Source: Labilithrix sp. (GTDB taxonomy: Bacteria > Myxococcota_A > Polyangia > Polyangiales > Polyangiaceae). Taken from it: a stretch of 43,237 nucleotides of DNA. Of the stretch, positions 7,404 through 15,092 are shown one piece after another; the first letter of the stretch is position 1, and the number at the start of each line of letters is the position of its first letter. The position numbers were made by a program, and so were the translations under genes. Location of the stretch: NCBI GenBank assembly GCA_019637195.1, contig JAHBWA010000072.1, positions 1 through 43,237 of the forward strand, read 5' to 3'. The notes beneath the pieces are model-generated. The model saw only the letters and a list, made by a program, of their open reading frames with translations. It searched no databases and was not told the origin of the DNA.

Positions 7404-8138
7404 ATGCGTAGCGTGCTTCTCGCCCTCCTCGCGACCGCGCTCCTCGCGCTGCTCCCGCGCGTGGCGTTCGCGAAGACCGCGACCATCCCCGATCCGCTGC
7501 GCATCGCGGTGCCCGGCGCGCCCGACGCCTACTACTACAAGCCTCAGGGCCGGGGCTCGAAGCCCGTCATCATGTACCTCCACGGGCGAGGCGGCCGTCC
7601 GGCCGAGGACTGCCGGAAGTGGGCGCGCGTCGCCACGCAGTTCGGCTGGGTGGTCTGCCCGTCGGGCAGCGGCGTCAACGACGCGGGCGGGCGCACCTGG
7701 ACGAACGGCACCGCCGACGCCCAGCGCGTGATCGACGCGACCCTCACCGCGCTCCGCGACAAGTACAAGGGCAAGCTCCAGCGCCGCGGCAACGTCCTCG
7801 TCGGCTTCAGCGAAGGCGCCTGGGTCGCGATGAACGTCGGCCTGAAGGACCAGCGCACGTGGTCGCGCTGGCTCATCCTCGGCGCGAGCGACGCCTACTG
7901 GGGCGACGTGAGCGAGGCGCTCGCCAAGGACAAGCGCAAGGTCGAGCGCGTGTACCTCCTCACCGGCGAGAACGACGGCGTCGCGCGGAACACCGTGCGG
8001 GTCGGCGAGACGCTCAAGAAGGTGAAGGTCCCGGTGCGGGTGAAGCTCGTCGCCGGCATGGGGCACGAGGTCCCGAGTGATCGGATGATCAGCACCTACC
8101 GTCGACCTCTCGCCTGGCTGGTCAACGCGTCGAAGTAA
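7404..8138 (+). CDS. Secreted alpha/beta-hydrolase (esterase-like)
   Basis: The 244-residue product begins MRSVLLALLATALLALLP and has a signal peptide with a likely cut after VAFA. The mature part is an alpha/beta-hydrolase: the strand and oxyanion region KPVIMYLHGRGG, the nucleophile elbow GFSEG (Ser within G-x-S-x-G), a possible acid in LLTGENDGVA, and the histidine in GMGHEVP near the C-terminus. This spacing is that of dienelactone-hydrolase/phospholipase-type or PHB-depolymerase-like small esterases. Substrate cannot be read from the sequence. An in-frame ATG at 7389 would add five residues (MLRRS) before the signal peptide. The downstream uridine kinase is 55 bp away and is unrelated in function. 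Confidence 0.8.
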   Translation: MRSVLLALLATALLALLPRVAFAKTATIPDPLRIAVPGAPDAYYYKPQGRGSKPVIMYLHGRGGRPAEDCRKWARVATQFGWVVCPSGSGVNDAGGRTWTNGTADAQRVIDATLTALRDKYKGKLQRRGNVLVGFSEGAWVAMNVGLKDQRTWSRWLILGASDAYWGDVSEALAKDKRKVERVYLLTGENDGVARNTVRVGETLKKVKVPVRVKLVAGMGHEVPSDRMISTYRRPLAWLVNASK

Positions 8139-8193
8139 GCTGGAGCAACATCGGCGCCGACCGTCCGACGCGTGTGTGCTAGGTAACGCGCCG

Positions 8194-8838
8194 ATGCAGC
8201 CGCCTCCGACGTTTCGCCCGCCGCTCATCCTGGGGATCGCGGGGGGCTCCGGATCGGGGAAGAGCACCATCGCTCGCGCCGTGCTCGAGGCGCTCCCGCC
8301 GGGGCGCGGCGTCCTCCTCCAGCAGGACCACTACTACCGCTCGCAGGCGCACCTGCCGGAGTCGGAGCGCGCCAGCGTCAACTACGACCACCCGGACGCG
8401 CTCGAGCTCGACCTCATGACGCAGCACCTCGACGCCCTCCGCACGGGCCAGTCGATCATGCGTCCCACCTACGATTTCACGATCCACGACCGCCTGAAGA
8501 CCGGCGTCCACGTCGAGCCGGCGGCGATCATCGTGGTCGAGGGCATCCTGGTGCTCGCGGACGACCGGCTGCGGTCGCGCTTCGAGGTGAAGCTCTACGT
8601 GGACACCGACCCCGACATCCGGGTGATGCGCAGGATCCGGCGGGATCTCGAGCACCGCGGGCGCACGTTCGGCCAGGTCCGCAAGCAGTACTACGAGTCG
8701 GTCCGCCCCATGCACCTCGCCTTCGTCGAGCCGTCGAAGCGCTTCGCCGACATCGTCATCCCCGAGGGCGGTCAGAACCGGGTGGCCCTCGATTTCCTCC
8801 TGAGTTTCGTACGCCAAAGGGCCAGCGAGGGCGGTTAG
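8194..8838 (+). CDS. udk: Uridine kinase
   Basis: Uridine kinase phosphorylates uridine and cytidine to UMP and CMP in pyrimidine salvage. The 214-residue protein has the P-loop GGSGSGKST at residues 17-25, the substrate-binding LLQQDHYYRS segment, NYDHPDALE, the region PTYDFTIHDR, and VVEGILVLAD followed by the lid-type RRIRRDLEHRGR. Length and motif order are those of bacterial Udk. ATG 8194 is preferred; an in-frame GTG at 8176 would add six residues that do not belong to the fold. TAGGTA lies 8 bp before the ATG. The stop (TAG 8836-8838) is four bases before the AGGAGG of the following gene. Confidence 0.93.
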   Translation: MQPPPTFRPPLILGIAGGSGSGKSTIARAVLEALPPGRGVLLQQDHYYRSQAHLPESERASVNYDHPDALELDLMTQHLDALRTGQSIMRPTYDFTIHDRLKTGVHVEPAAIIVVEGILVLADDRLRSRFEVKLYVDTDPDIRVMRRIRRDLEHRGRTFGQVRKQYYESVRPMHLAFVEPSKRFADIVIPEGGQNRVALDFLLSFVRQRASEGG

Positions 8839-8841
8839 ACT

Positions 8842-8858
8842 AGGAGGTGGTCACCTCC
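8842..8858 (+). promoter_or_regulatory. Shine-Dalgarno sequence inside a perfect hairpin
   Basis: GGAGGT (8843-8848) and ACCTCC (8853-8858) are perfect complements around a 4-nt loop GGTC, directly before the GTG at 8859. The left arm is an ideal AGGAGG ribosome-binding site, 11 bp before that GTG, so the mRNA hairpin would hide it. The udk stop codon lies four bases upstream, so a terminating ribosome could open the hairpin (translational coupling). Confidence 0.6.
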
Positions 8859-11129
8859 GTGAGCGCCCAGAGCACGCCAAAGACGAAGGCCGTCGATCTG
8901 CTGCATCGCGCGCAGGTCCTGCAGCGGCCCCAATACGACCGCGCCGTCGCGTTGCTCCACGCGACGAACGACCGCGCGGAGGACGTGCTCATCGACAACG
9001 AGATCCTGAGCGAGGCCGATCTCCTGAAGGCCCTCTCCGGGATCTACCGCACCCACTTCGTCTCGGCGGAGAAGCTCTCGAAGGCGGACATCCCGCGCGC
9101 GACCGTGCAGATGATCCCGCGCCGCGTCGCGGAGACGCTCGGCGTGTTCCCGGTGCTGTTCGATCGCCAGACGAGCGTGCTCAGCGTCGTCACGCCCGAT
9201 CCCGACAACGCCGAGATGCTGCGCGAGGTGAAGCTCGTCTCCGGCGCGCGCGACGTGAAGGCGTTCGTCGCGCGGCCCGCCGCGGTCGTCGCCGCGATCC
9301 GCAAGCACCACGCCGGTGACGTTCGCGCCTTCGAGCGCTTCGAGCGCGCGGCGTCGTACGACTTCGGGCAGCAGGTCCTCGCCGACGGTCGCGTCATGGG
9401 CGCGAAGGAGACGTTCAAGCGAAACTCCTCGACGATCGACGAGGAGATCGGGTTCGATCGCGTCTCGCCGCCCCCGGTCCAGCGCCGGTCCAGCCCGGAC
9501 GACGACGACGAGCTGATGCGCGGGGTCCGGCCCAGCGCCTCCAACGTGCGGGCGGGCTCCTCCGACTTCGACATGCCGTCGCCGCCGCCGCTCCCGAGCA
9601 AGCGCGCGTCGGTGAAGCGAGCCACCGCCGACGTCTCGCTCTCGGCGCCGCCGCCGCCGCCCGTGTCGACGCGCGAGCCCGCGCGGCGCGACGTCCCGGC
9701 GCCGCAGCCCGCGCGCTCGGCCGCGCCGTCGTTCGACTCGCTGCCTCCGCCGCAGGAGCCGTCGTCGCTGATCACGCGCGTCGGCGCGCCGCCGCCGGCG
9801 CCGTCGGAGCACCAGGCCAACGCGTTCCAGAACGACACCACCGTCGAGCTGCTCACCGTGATGGTGAGCCTCCTCGAGAACGCCCGGCAGGAGCTCCGCG
9901 GGCACTCGTCGCAGGTCGCGCGCTTGCTCCGCCGCGTCGCCGAGCGGATGAACCTCGACAAGGGCGATACGTACGCGGTCGTCGTCGCGGGCCACATCCA
10001 CGACATCGGCAAGATGGGTCAGTTCCACCTCACGGCGCTCAACTGCAGCGAGTACGAGGGGCACCGCCTCGCCGCGCAGAAGGCGCACGACACGCCGCTC
10101 CGCCTGCTCGAGGCCGTGCGCCTCCCGCCCGCGATCAAGAACGCGGTCTTCCACATGTACGAGCGCTGGGACGGCAAGGGCTTCCCCGACAAGCTGGTCG
10201 GCAAGGAGATCCCGCTCGGCGCGCGCCTGCTCGCCGCCGCCGACACCTACGCCGACCTCACGCAGAACCCGCGCAACCCTTTCCGCAAGGTGCTGGGCCC
10301 GGCGGAGGCGATGGACGTCCTCCTCAAGCACAAGGGGACGATCTTCGACCCCTCCATCCTCGACCTGTTCAAGGCGCTCGTCCTCGGCGAGGACATGAAG
10401 GCGAAGCTCCTCGCGAACCGCCACCGCGCGCTCATCGTCGATCCGGATCCCGAGGAGTCGACGGTCCTCGAGCTCCGGATGGTCGAGCAGGGCTTCGACG
10501 TGAAGATCGCCCGGAGCGCCGACGCCGCGCGCAAGCTCGTCGGGATGGACGGCGTCGAGTTCGATCTCGTCGTCTGCGAGGTCGAGCTCCCGGACGCCGA
10601 CGGCCTCGCCTTCCTCTCCGAGGCGCGCAAGGAGCGCTGGGGCCGCGACGTCGCGTGGATCGTGCACACCCACAAGCAGGGGCGCGCGGAGGCGCAGCGC
10701 GCGTTCGACCTCGGCGCGATGGACTTCGTCGCGAAGCCCGTTCAGGCCGACGTCCTCGTCGCGAAGATCAAGGCGATGCTCGAGCAGCGATCCCAGAGCG
10801 GCAAGGGCGGCGGCGCCAAGGGCGTGAGCGGCAGCCTCCGCGAGATGGGCCTGCCCGACATCGTTCAGGTGCTCTTCCACGGGCGGAAGACCGGCAAGCT
10901 GAACGTGAAGAGCGCCGGGAGCTCCGGCGAGATCCACTTCCTCGAGGGGGCGATCGCCAACGCGGTCCTCGGCAAGCTGACGGGCGCGGACGCGTTCTAC
11001 GCGATGGTGCGCTTCCAGGACGGTGAGTTCGCGCTCGACCCGTCGTTCGTCCCGCCCAAGCGGCTCGTCGCCGAGTCGGCGGAGGCGCTGCTGCTCGAGG
11101 GCATGCGGCGCATGGACGAGGGGCTCTGA
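8859..11129 (+). CDS. MshEN-HD-REC-DUF4388 signalling protein
   Basis: A 756-residue, four-domain cytoplasmic protein. Residues ~20-160 resemble the MshEN/GspE N-terminal domain that binds c-di-GMP in ATPases. A Pro/Ser-rich linker (~195-315) follows. Residues ~325-500 form an HD-domain with HD at 381-382 (AGHIHDIGKMG) and a GYP-like site at 432-443 (HMYERWDGKGFP). Residues ~522-645 are a receiver domain whose phosphoacceptor position holds Glu574 (VVCEVELPDADG) instead of Asp. Residues ~655-745 match the DUF4388/PatA-N type domain (GLPDIVQVLFHGRKTGKL). Likely role is in c-di-GMP sensing and control. The HD-GYP consensus HHExxDGxGYP is altered (MYERWDGKGFP), so phosphodiesterase activity is doubtful. 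Start is set at GTG 8859 from the AGGAGG at 8842-8847; GTG 8847 overlaps that site. Confidence 0.85.
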   Translation: MSAQSTPKTKAVDLLHRAQVLQRPQYDRAVALLHATNDRAEDVLIDNEILSEADLLKALSGIYRTHFVSAEKLSKADIPRATVQMIPRRVAETLGVFPVLFDRQTSVLSVVTPDPDNAEMLREVKLVSGARDVKAFVARPAAVVAAIRKHHAGDVRAFERFERAASYDFGQQVLADGRVMGAKETFKRNSSTIDEEIGFDRVSPPPVQRRSSPDDDDELMRGVRPSASNVRAGSSDFDMPSPPPLPSKRASVKRATADVSLSAPPPPPVSTREPARRDVPAPQPARSAAPSFDSLPPPQEPSSLITRVGAPPPAPSEHQANAFQNDTTVELLTVMVSLLENARQELRGHSSQVARLLRRVAERMNLDKGDTYAVVVAGHIHDIGKMGQFHLTALNCSEYEGHRLAAQKAHDTPLRLLEAVRLPPAIKNAVFHMYERWDGKGFPDKLVGKEIPLGARLLAAADTYADLTQNPRNPFRKVLGPAEAMDVLLKHKGTIFDPSILDLFKALVLGEDMKAKLLANRHRALIVDPDPEESTVLELRMVEQGFDVKIARSADAARKLVGMDGVEFDLVVCEVELPDADGLAFLSEARKERWGRDVAWIVHTHKQGRAEAQRAFDLGAMDFVAKPVQADVLVAKIKAMLEQRSQSGKGGGAKGVSGSLREMGLPDIVQVLFHGRKTGKLNVKSAGSSGEIHFLEGAIANAVLGKLTGADAFYAMVRFQDGEFALDPSFVPPKRLVAESAEALLLEGMRRMDEGL

Positions 11130-11132
11130 CCT

Positions 11133-12311
11133 TCAGCGCGTGGCCGCCAGCGCCATGACCCGCTGCGCGCGCGAGAGACGCTCCGACTTCCCGTCGGTCC
11201 CGACGCGGTCGACGCCGTCGCCGTCGCTGACGTAGACCACACCGCTCGCGTCGACGTCGTAGGCCACGACGCTCTTCGCCAGGACGGCCTCGTCGCCGTC
11301 CGGCCGCCGGCGGACGAGGACCCAGTCGGCCGGGGCGCGGCGGAGCTTGGCGTCGTCCTCCTCTTCGCCGGCGGCGGCGATGTTCTGCCGCTCGAGGAGC
11401 TTCCGCGCGTCGATGTTGCGCGCCTTGCTGTTGCCGGCGTTCGCGAGCGGCTTGCCGGTGTAGCGCATCGAGAAGAAGTCGAGGTAGCGGAAGCCGGCGT
11501 AGGCGAGGCGCAGCGGCGCGAGGAGGCCGTCCTTCAGATACGCCGCCGGATCGGGCGGCTTCGTCAGGCCGTGGTACGGGCGGCGCATCACGTAGAGCGT
11601 GCCGTCGCGCGCCATGCGCGGCGCGAGGTAGTCGTGCTCGGGGGCGGACAGGATCGTCTTCAGCGAGCCGCGCTCGGCGTCGAGCAGGTTGATCTCGGTC
11701 GGTCCGAAGCCGGCGACCATCCCGGCGGCGTCGCGGCCGATGCCGGTCGACTGGTAGACGAGCTGGTGTCGCCCCTCCGTCACCTCGGGGCCGACCGGCA
11801 CCCACGACGGCGCGTCGTCGATGGTGTCTCCGTCGGTGACGAGCGCCGAGTCGCCGCCGTCGTCGCGCATCACGGCGAGGTTGCGCGAGCCGTTCTTCTG
11901 ATCGCGGGCCATCGCGATGACCCGGTGGTCGTCGCTCGTCGCGATCGCCACGGCGGCGCCGTCCGTCCCGTGAACGAGGCGCTCCTCCTCCTTCGTCTCG
12001 ACGTCGTAGGCGAAGAGCCCGCTGACGGGCCCGGTGGTGATCGCGTAGAGGATCTCGCCCCGCTTGCGGCCCTTCGAGAGCGACGTGAAGGTGGCCGGCG
12101 AGCGTCGCCCGTCGCCCTCGTCCCAGAGCGCGGCGGCGCCCATGAAGCGGGCGCCGGTGCCCCGGTTCTTCCAGGCGGATTTGCGCTCGATGCTCGCCTC
12201 GCGGCGCTGCACGCCTTCGACGAAAGCGCTGACGAGCGCGTCCTCCGTCCCGTCGTCGAAGACGAGGTGGACCTGCCGGTCGGCGAGGTAGGCGAGTCGA
12301 GCGGTGGGCAT
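11133..12311 (-). CDS. WD40/TolB-like beta-propeller protein
   Basis: The 392-residue product has no signal peptide. It shows repeating ~45-residue blade-like units with short Asp/Gly turns and Val/Ile strands, such as GEILYAITTGPVSGLFAYDV, VAIATSDDHRVIAMARDQ, and GTLYVMRRPYHG. This is the pattern of PD40/TolB-type beta-propellers, which act as scaffolds or peptidase-associated lids. No catalytic peptidase domain follows. The middle contains an unusual non-propeller insert (PDPAAYLKDGLLAPLRLAYAG). The gene ends three bases from the stop of the signalling protein on the other strand (tail-to-tail). TAAGCT lies 8 bp before the ATG. I cannot assign a ligand or function. Confidence 0.7.
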   Translation of the reverse strand: MPTARLAYLADRQVHLVFDDGTEDALVSAFVEGVQRREASIERKSAWKNRGTGARFMGAAALWDEGDGRRSPATFTSLSKGRKRGEILYAITTGPVSGLFAYDVETKEEERLVHGTDGAAVAIATSDDHRVIAMARDQKNGSRNLAVMRDDGGDSALVTDGDTIDDAPSWVPVGPEVTEGRHQLVYQSTGIGRDAAGMVAGFGPTEINLLDAERGSLKTILSAPEHDYLAPRMARDGTLYVMRRPYHGLTKPPDPAAYLKDGLLAPLRLAYAGFRYLDFFSMRYTGKPLANAGNSKARNIDARKLLERQNIAAAGEEEDDAKLRRAPADWVLVRRRPDGDEAVLAKSVVAYDVDASGVVYVSDGDGVDRVGTDGKSERLSRAQRVMALAATR

Positions 12312-12432
12312 GGCTCTCGAGCTTACGCTAGCCCCGGCACGACATCTCCCCGCCGTGGGCTGCAGGAGATGGAGACGGCGGGGCGCGCCTGATATTCACG
12401 CGTCCGGCGTCGGGGCACGATGGCGGGGGCCG

Positions 12433-12462
12433 GAGCCTGCGGGCGGCGGGGCGCGCAGGCTC
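12433..12462. other. Hairpin in the intergenic region 12312-12509
   Basis: GAGCCTGCG (12433-12441) and CGCAGGCTC (12454-12462) form a perfect 9-bp stem with a 12-nt loop. It lies 48-77 bp past the stop of the minus-strand Spy-like gene. There is no T-tract, so an intrinsic terminator is possible but not shown. The rest of this gap holds nothing I recognise. Confidence 0.35.
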
Positions 12463-12509
12463 ACGGCCGCCGGCGGCGCGGCGTGGTGCGAGGCCGCAGG
12501 GAGGCGGTC

Positions 12510-13370
12510 TCAATCCATGTCGTCCATACCCGAGCTGGCGCCGCGCTCCGTCTCGTTGTGGTGCCTTTGCGCCTTGCTCCGCAGCTTGTCCGCGAGCTCA
12601 CCGCGCTGCTTGTCGGTCAGCACCGGGAGCACGGCCTCCGCCGCCCAGAGGTGAGCCTCGATCCGCTTGGTCGTCTTCTCCGCGACGTCCTTGCTCGGGG
12701 CGACCTCGTCGAGCTCGAAGTGCTCGCCCTTGAAGGCCTCGAGGATGCGCGACCACTTCGCGCGGTGCTCCTCGTGCGCGGGCTCGGCCTCGGCGATCTC
12801 CTTCAGCCCGGAGAGGATCTGCCGGACCTTGTCTTTCTGCTCGTCGGTCAGGTCGAGCTCGCGGGAGAGCTTGTCCGTCATGGCGCCGGCTTCGTACGAC
12901 TTCTTGTGCTCCTCCCAGTGCTTCTTCAGCGCGTCGACGAAGCGCGTGCGCTGGTCGGGATCGAGGATCGAGTGGAGCTTCTCCAGCGCGGCCCGGTCGC
13001 CCGGCCGCGCGTCGGCCGTCGCCGACGCCACCTTCTGGATCTCGTCCTTCAGCCCGCAGCGGTCGATCTTGCCCTTCTCGATCTGGTCGGCGACCGCCAG
13101 CATCAAGCCGCGCTTCGCCTCTCGCAGCGGCGCACGCCGCTCCTTGGCCTCCGACTTCAGCTTGGAGACGGCCTCTTCTTGCTCGGGCCGGAGCTCGACG
13201 TCCGCGAGCGCCTTCTCGAAGACCTTGCGCGCGCCCGCGTGCATCGCAGCGCTGCTGCTGCCGACCTCTTCGCTGAGCACGGCCTCGTTCGCGCTGGCGC
13301 TGAGCGGCGCCGCGAGGACGCCGAGCGAGACCACGCTGCAAACACCGATGAGTCGAACGAACGTATTCAT
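12510..13370 (-). CDS. Periplasmic Spy/CpxP-like protein with four LTxxQ-type modules
   Basis: Start ATG has an ideal ribosome-binding site (AAGGAGG six bases upstream). The 286-residue product has a signal peptide (MNTFVRLIGVCSVVSLGVLA, cut probably after ASA at ~27) and an all-helical charged mature part. Four hallmark turns occur: ELRPEQEEAV, LDPDQRTRFV, LDLTDEQKDKV and LPVLTDKQRGEL, which are forms of the LTxxQ motif of Spy/CpxP/CnrR-like periplasmic chaperones and metal sensors. Normal Spy and CpxP have two; four suggests an internal duplication. Role is probably periplasmic protein protection or envelope-stress sensing. One cysteine in the mature protein (RCGLKDEI). Neighbouring envelope lipoproteins fit this, though they are not in an obvious operon with it (149-bp gap upstream). 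Confidence 0.78.
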   Translation of the reverse strand: MNTFVRLIGVCSVVSLGVLAAPLSASANEAVLSEEVGSSSAAMHAGARKVFEKALADVELRPEQEEAVSKLKSEAKERRAPLREAKRGLMLAVADQIEKGKIDRCGLKDEIQKVASATADARPGDRAALEKLHSILDPDQRTRFVDALKKHWEEHKKSYEAGAMTDKLSRELDLTDEQKDKVRQILSGLKEIAEAEPAHEEHRAKWSRILEAFKGEHFELDEVAPSKDVAEKTTKRIEAHLWAAEAVLPVLTDKQRGELADKLRSKAQRHHNETERGASSGMDDMD

Positions 13371-13519
13371 TGTCAGCCTCCTTCTGGGCGCGCGTGCAGT
13401 CGCTACGCCATGAAGAGGCCGCGTTCGTCGGGAGCTGGGCGGTGACCCGCTGCGCGTCGCGCTCGCGCCGGGGCGATGGCCGCCGGCGTCCGCCGTGCTC
13501 CGCGGGTCGAGCCTTCGCC

Positions 13520-14050
13520 CTACTTCTTGGGAGCCTCTTTGCCGGGCTCGATGAGCTCGACCTCCCAGTCGACCTGGGCGTCAGCGCCGTTCCACGGCGG
13601 GAACGTGAGGTTCGTGAACGCCTTCTCCACGCAGTTGCCGGTGGGCTTGCCCTGGAACGGCGCCGGGACGATCGTGCCCTTGGAGTGGCCGTTGCGCCCG
13701 AGCGCGACCTGGACCGTGGTCTTGCCCCACGGCCCGACGGCCTTGCCGTCCTCGTCCTTGGCCTGGCCGCAGTTCTCCTTCACCTGACGCGCGGCTCGCT
13801 TGAGGACGACCTCGGTCGCCTCCTTGTCGTACTGGTCGCTGCGCTTGGCGGGGGCCTCGTTGACCGTGGGGCCGCCCGACGTCTTCGAGGGCGCGTTCGG
13901 ATCGGGCGCCGTCGCGCCCTCCCACTTCGGCGTCTCGTCGGTGTACGCCGGCGGCGTGTCGGTCGCGTCCTTCGGCTTCTCCTTGGCGCCGCACGCAGCG
14001 ACCGCCCCGACGAGCCCCACCCCACAGACCAAGAATACAAGGCCACGCAT
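13520..14050 (-). CDS. Lipoprotein with AgmX/TonB-C-like domain
   Basis: The 176-residue product has a lipoprotein signal peptide MRGLVFLVCGVGLVGAVAAC with the lipobox cysteine at 20. Then follows a Pro/Thr/Lys-rich linker and a C-terminal domain of about 90 residues (from VLKRAARQVKENCG to VDWEVELIEPG). That domain has the pattern of the AgmX/PglI or TonB C-terminal type: a Cys in the first helix, VQVALGRNGHSKGTIV, then GNCVEKAFTNLTFPPWNG. Both Cys could form a disulphide. In myxobacteria such domains are common in gliding, energy-transduction and unknown envelope proteins; the exact role is unknown. The start is the ATG at 14050, preceded by a TATAGT element 7 bp upstream. Confidence 0.75.
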   Translation of the reverse strand: MRGLVFLVCGVGLVGAVAACGAKEKPKDATDTPPAYTDETPKWEGATAPDPNAPSKTSGGPTVNEAPAKRSDQYDKEATEVVLKRAARQVKENCGQAKDEDGKAVGPWGKTTVQVALGRNGHSKGTIVPAPFQGKPTGNCVEKAFTNLTFPPWNGADAQVDWEVELIEPGKEAPKK

Positions 14051-14057
14051 GCGCGGG

Positions 14058-14063
14058 ACTATA
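14058..14063 (-). promoter_or_regulatory. -10-like element (TATAGT) before the AgmX-like lipoprotein
   Basis: TATAGT on the minus strand (five of six consensus bases) ends 7 bp before the ATG at 14050. GGAGGTGG directly upstream of it is too far from the start to be a ribosome-binding site. Confidence 0.45.
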
Positions 14064-14129
14064 CCACCTCCGTCGCCGAGCACGATGAGGAGCTGTCGGC
14101 TGCACCGGCTCCCGAGCCGCGGGGGCGGT

Positions 14130-15005
14130 CTAGCGCGACGGCGGGCCCGCGTTCCCGAGATCGAGCACCTGCCAGGTCCGCTCGGCCGCGCCGCGGATGC
14201 GCCCGTCGGCGTCGTGGAGGAGCGGTCCGAGCACGGTGCGCGCCGTGCTCTCGGTCGCCTTCGCCCCGGAGAGCGCGAGCTCGAGGAAGTCGGCATTTCC
14301 TTCGTCGCCGAACGCGGCGACCAGGCAGAGCCCCGCGATTTTCCGCTTCCCCGGCTCCTTGGCGAGCCGGCGCGCGCGCGTCGCGACCCCCGGAAAGCCC
14401 GCCCCGAAGCGGATGAGGGCGTCCATCGCTGCGACGAGCGCGACGTCGTCGTCGAGCTGCTCGAGGAGGAAATCCGCGGCCGCGTTCCGCTCGTTCGGCC
14501 CCGCCGCCGCGCCACACTTGGCGATCGGCGCCGCCGCGAGGCGCGCGGCGTAGTCGTCCGCCTCGGCGACCTCGATGAGCGCGGGGAGGACCGCGGGCCA
14601 CGGCGTGGCGCCGATGGCGAGGATCGCGTCACCGCGCGCGTCGTCGTCGGCGAGGAGGTGGACGAGCACCGTCCGGCCCTCGGGCGTCGTGGTCTCGCGG
14701 AGCGCGCGCGCGAGGGCGGCCTTCACGGTCGTCGAGCCCTCGTCCGCGATGCGGAGCAGCGCGCTCTTCGCGCCCTCCACCCGCAGCACCGCGAGCGCGA
14801 CCGCAGCGCGTCCGAACGCGGTCTCGTGCGTGAGCGTGGCTCTCCCCGCGGCGTCCTCCGTGGCGAGGGCGCCGGCCGCGTCGCGGGCGGCCGTGGCCAC
14901 CTTGACGGCGAACGCCGACCGCTCGTGCTCGGGCGCCGCGGCGCACGCCGCGAGGGCGGCGTCACGTCCGCGCGCGTCGTCCTGGAAGATCGCTTCGAGC
15001 CGCAT
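14130..15005 (-). CDS. HEAT-repeat-like protein, 291 aa
   Basis: Begins MRLEAIFQDDARGRDAALAA at the ATG at 15005; the frame extends 15 codons further upstream but that part (MRACSLRGRTQAATT) looks unrelated. The product is almost all Ala/Leu-rich helix pairs of ~30 residues with short Asp/Gly turns (for example TVKAALARALRE, then GRTVLVHLLADDDARGDAIL, and AVLPALIEVAEADDYAARLA), a HEAT-type solenoid pattern. Such solenoids mediate protein-protein contact. No signal peptide or membrane span is seen. It is 87 bp downstream of the beta-propeller lipoprotein gene and may share its transcript. Partner and role are unknown. Confidence 0.65.
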   Translation of the reverse strand: MRLEAIFQDDARGRDAALAACAAAPEHERSAFAVKVATAARDAAGALATEDAAGRATLTHETAFGRAAVALAVLRVEGAKSALLRIADEGSTTVKAALARALRETTTPEGRTVLVHLLADDDARGDAILAIGATPWPAVLPALIEVAEADDYAARLAAAPIAKCGAAAGPNERNAAADFLLEQLDDDVALVAAMDALIRFGAGFPGVATRARRLAKEPGKRKIAGLCLVAAFGDEGNADFLELALSGAKATESTARTVLGPLLHDADGRIRGAAERTWQVLDLGNAGPPSR

Positions 15006-15092
15006 CGTCGTCGCCGCCTGCGTCCTGCCGCGGAGCGAGCAGGCGCGCACCCACTCTACAGGAGGCGCACGGTCGCGGCGGGGAGTTCGGCG

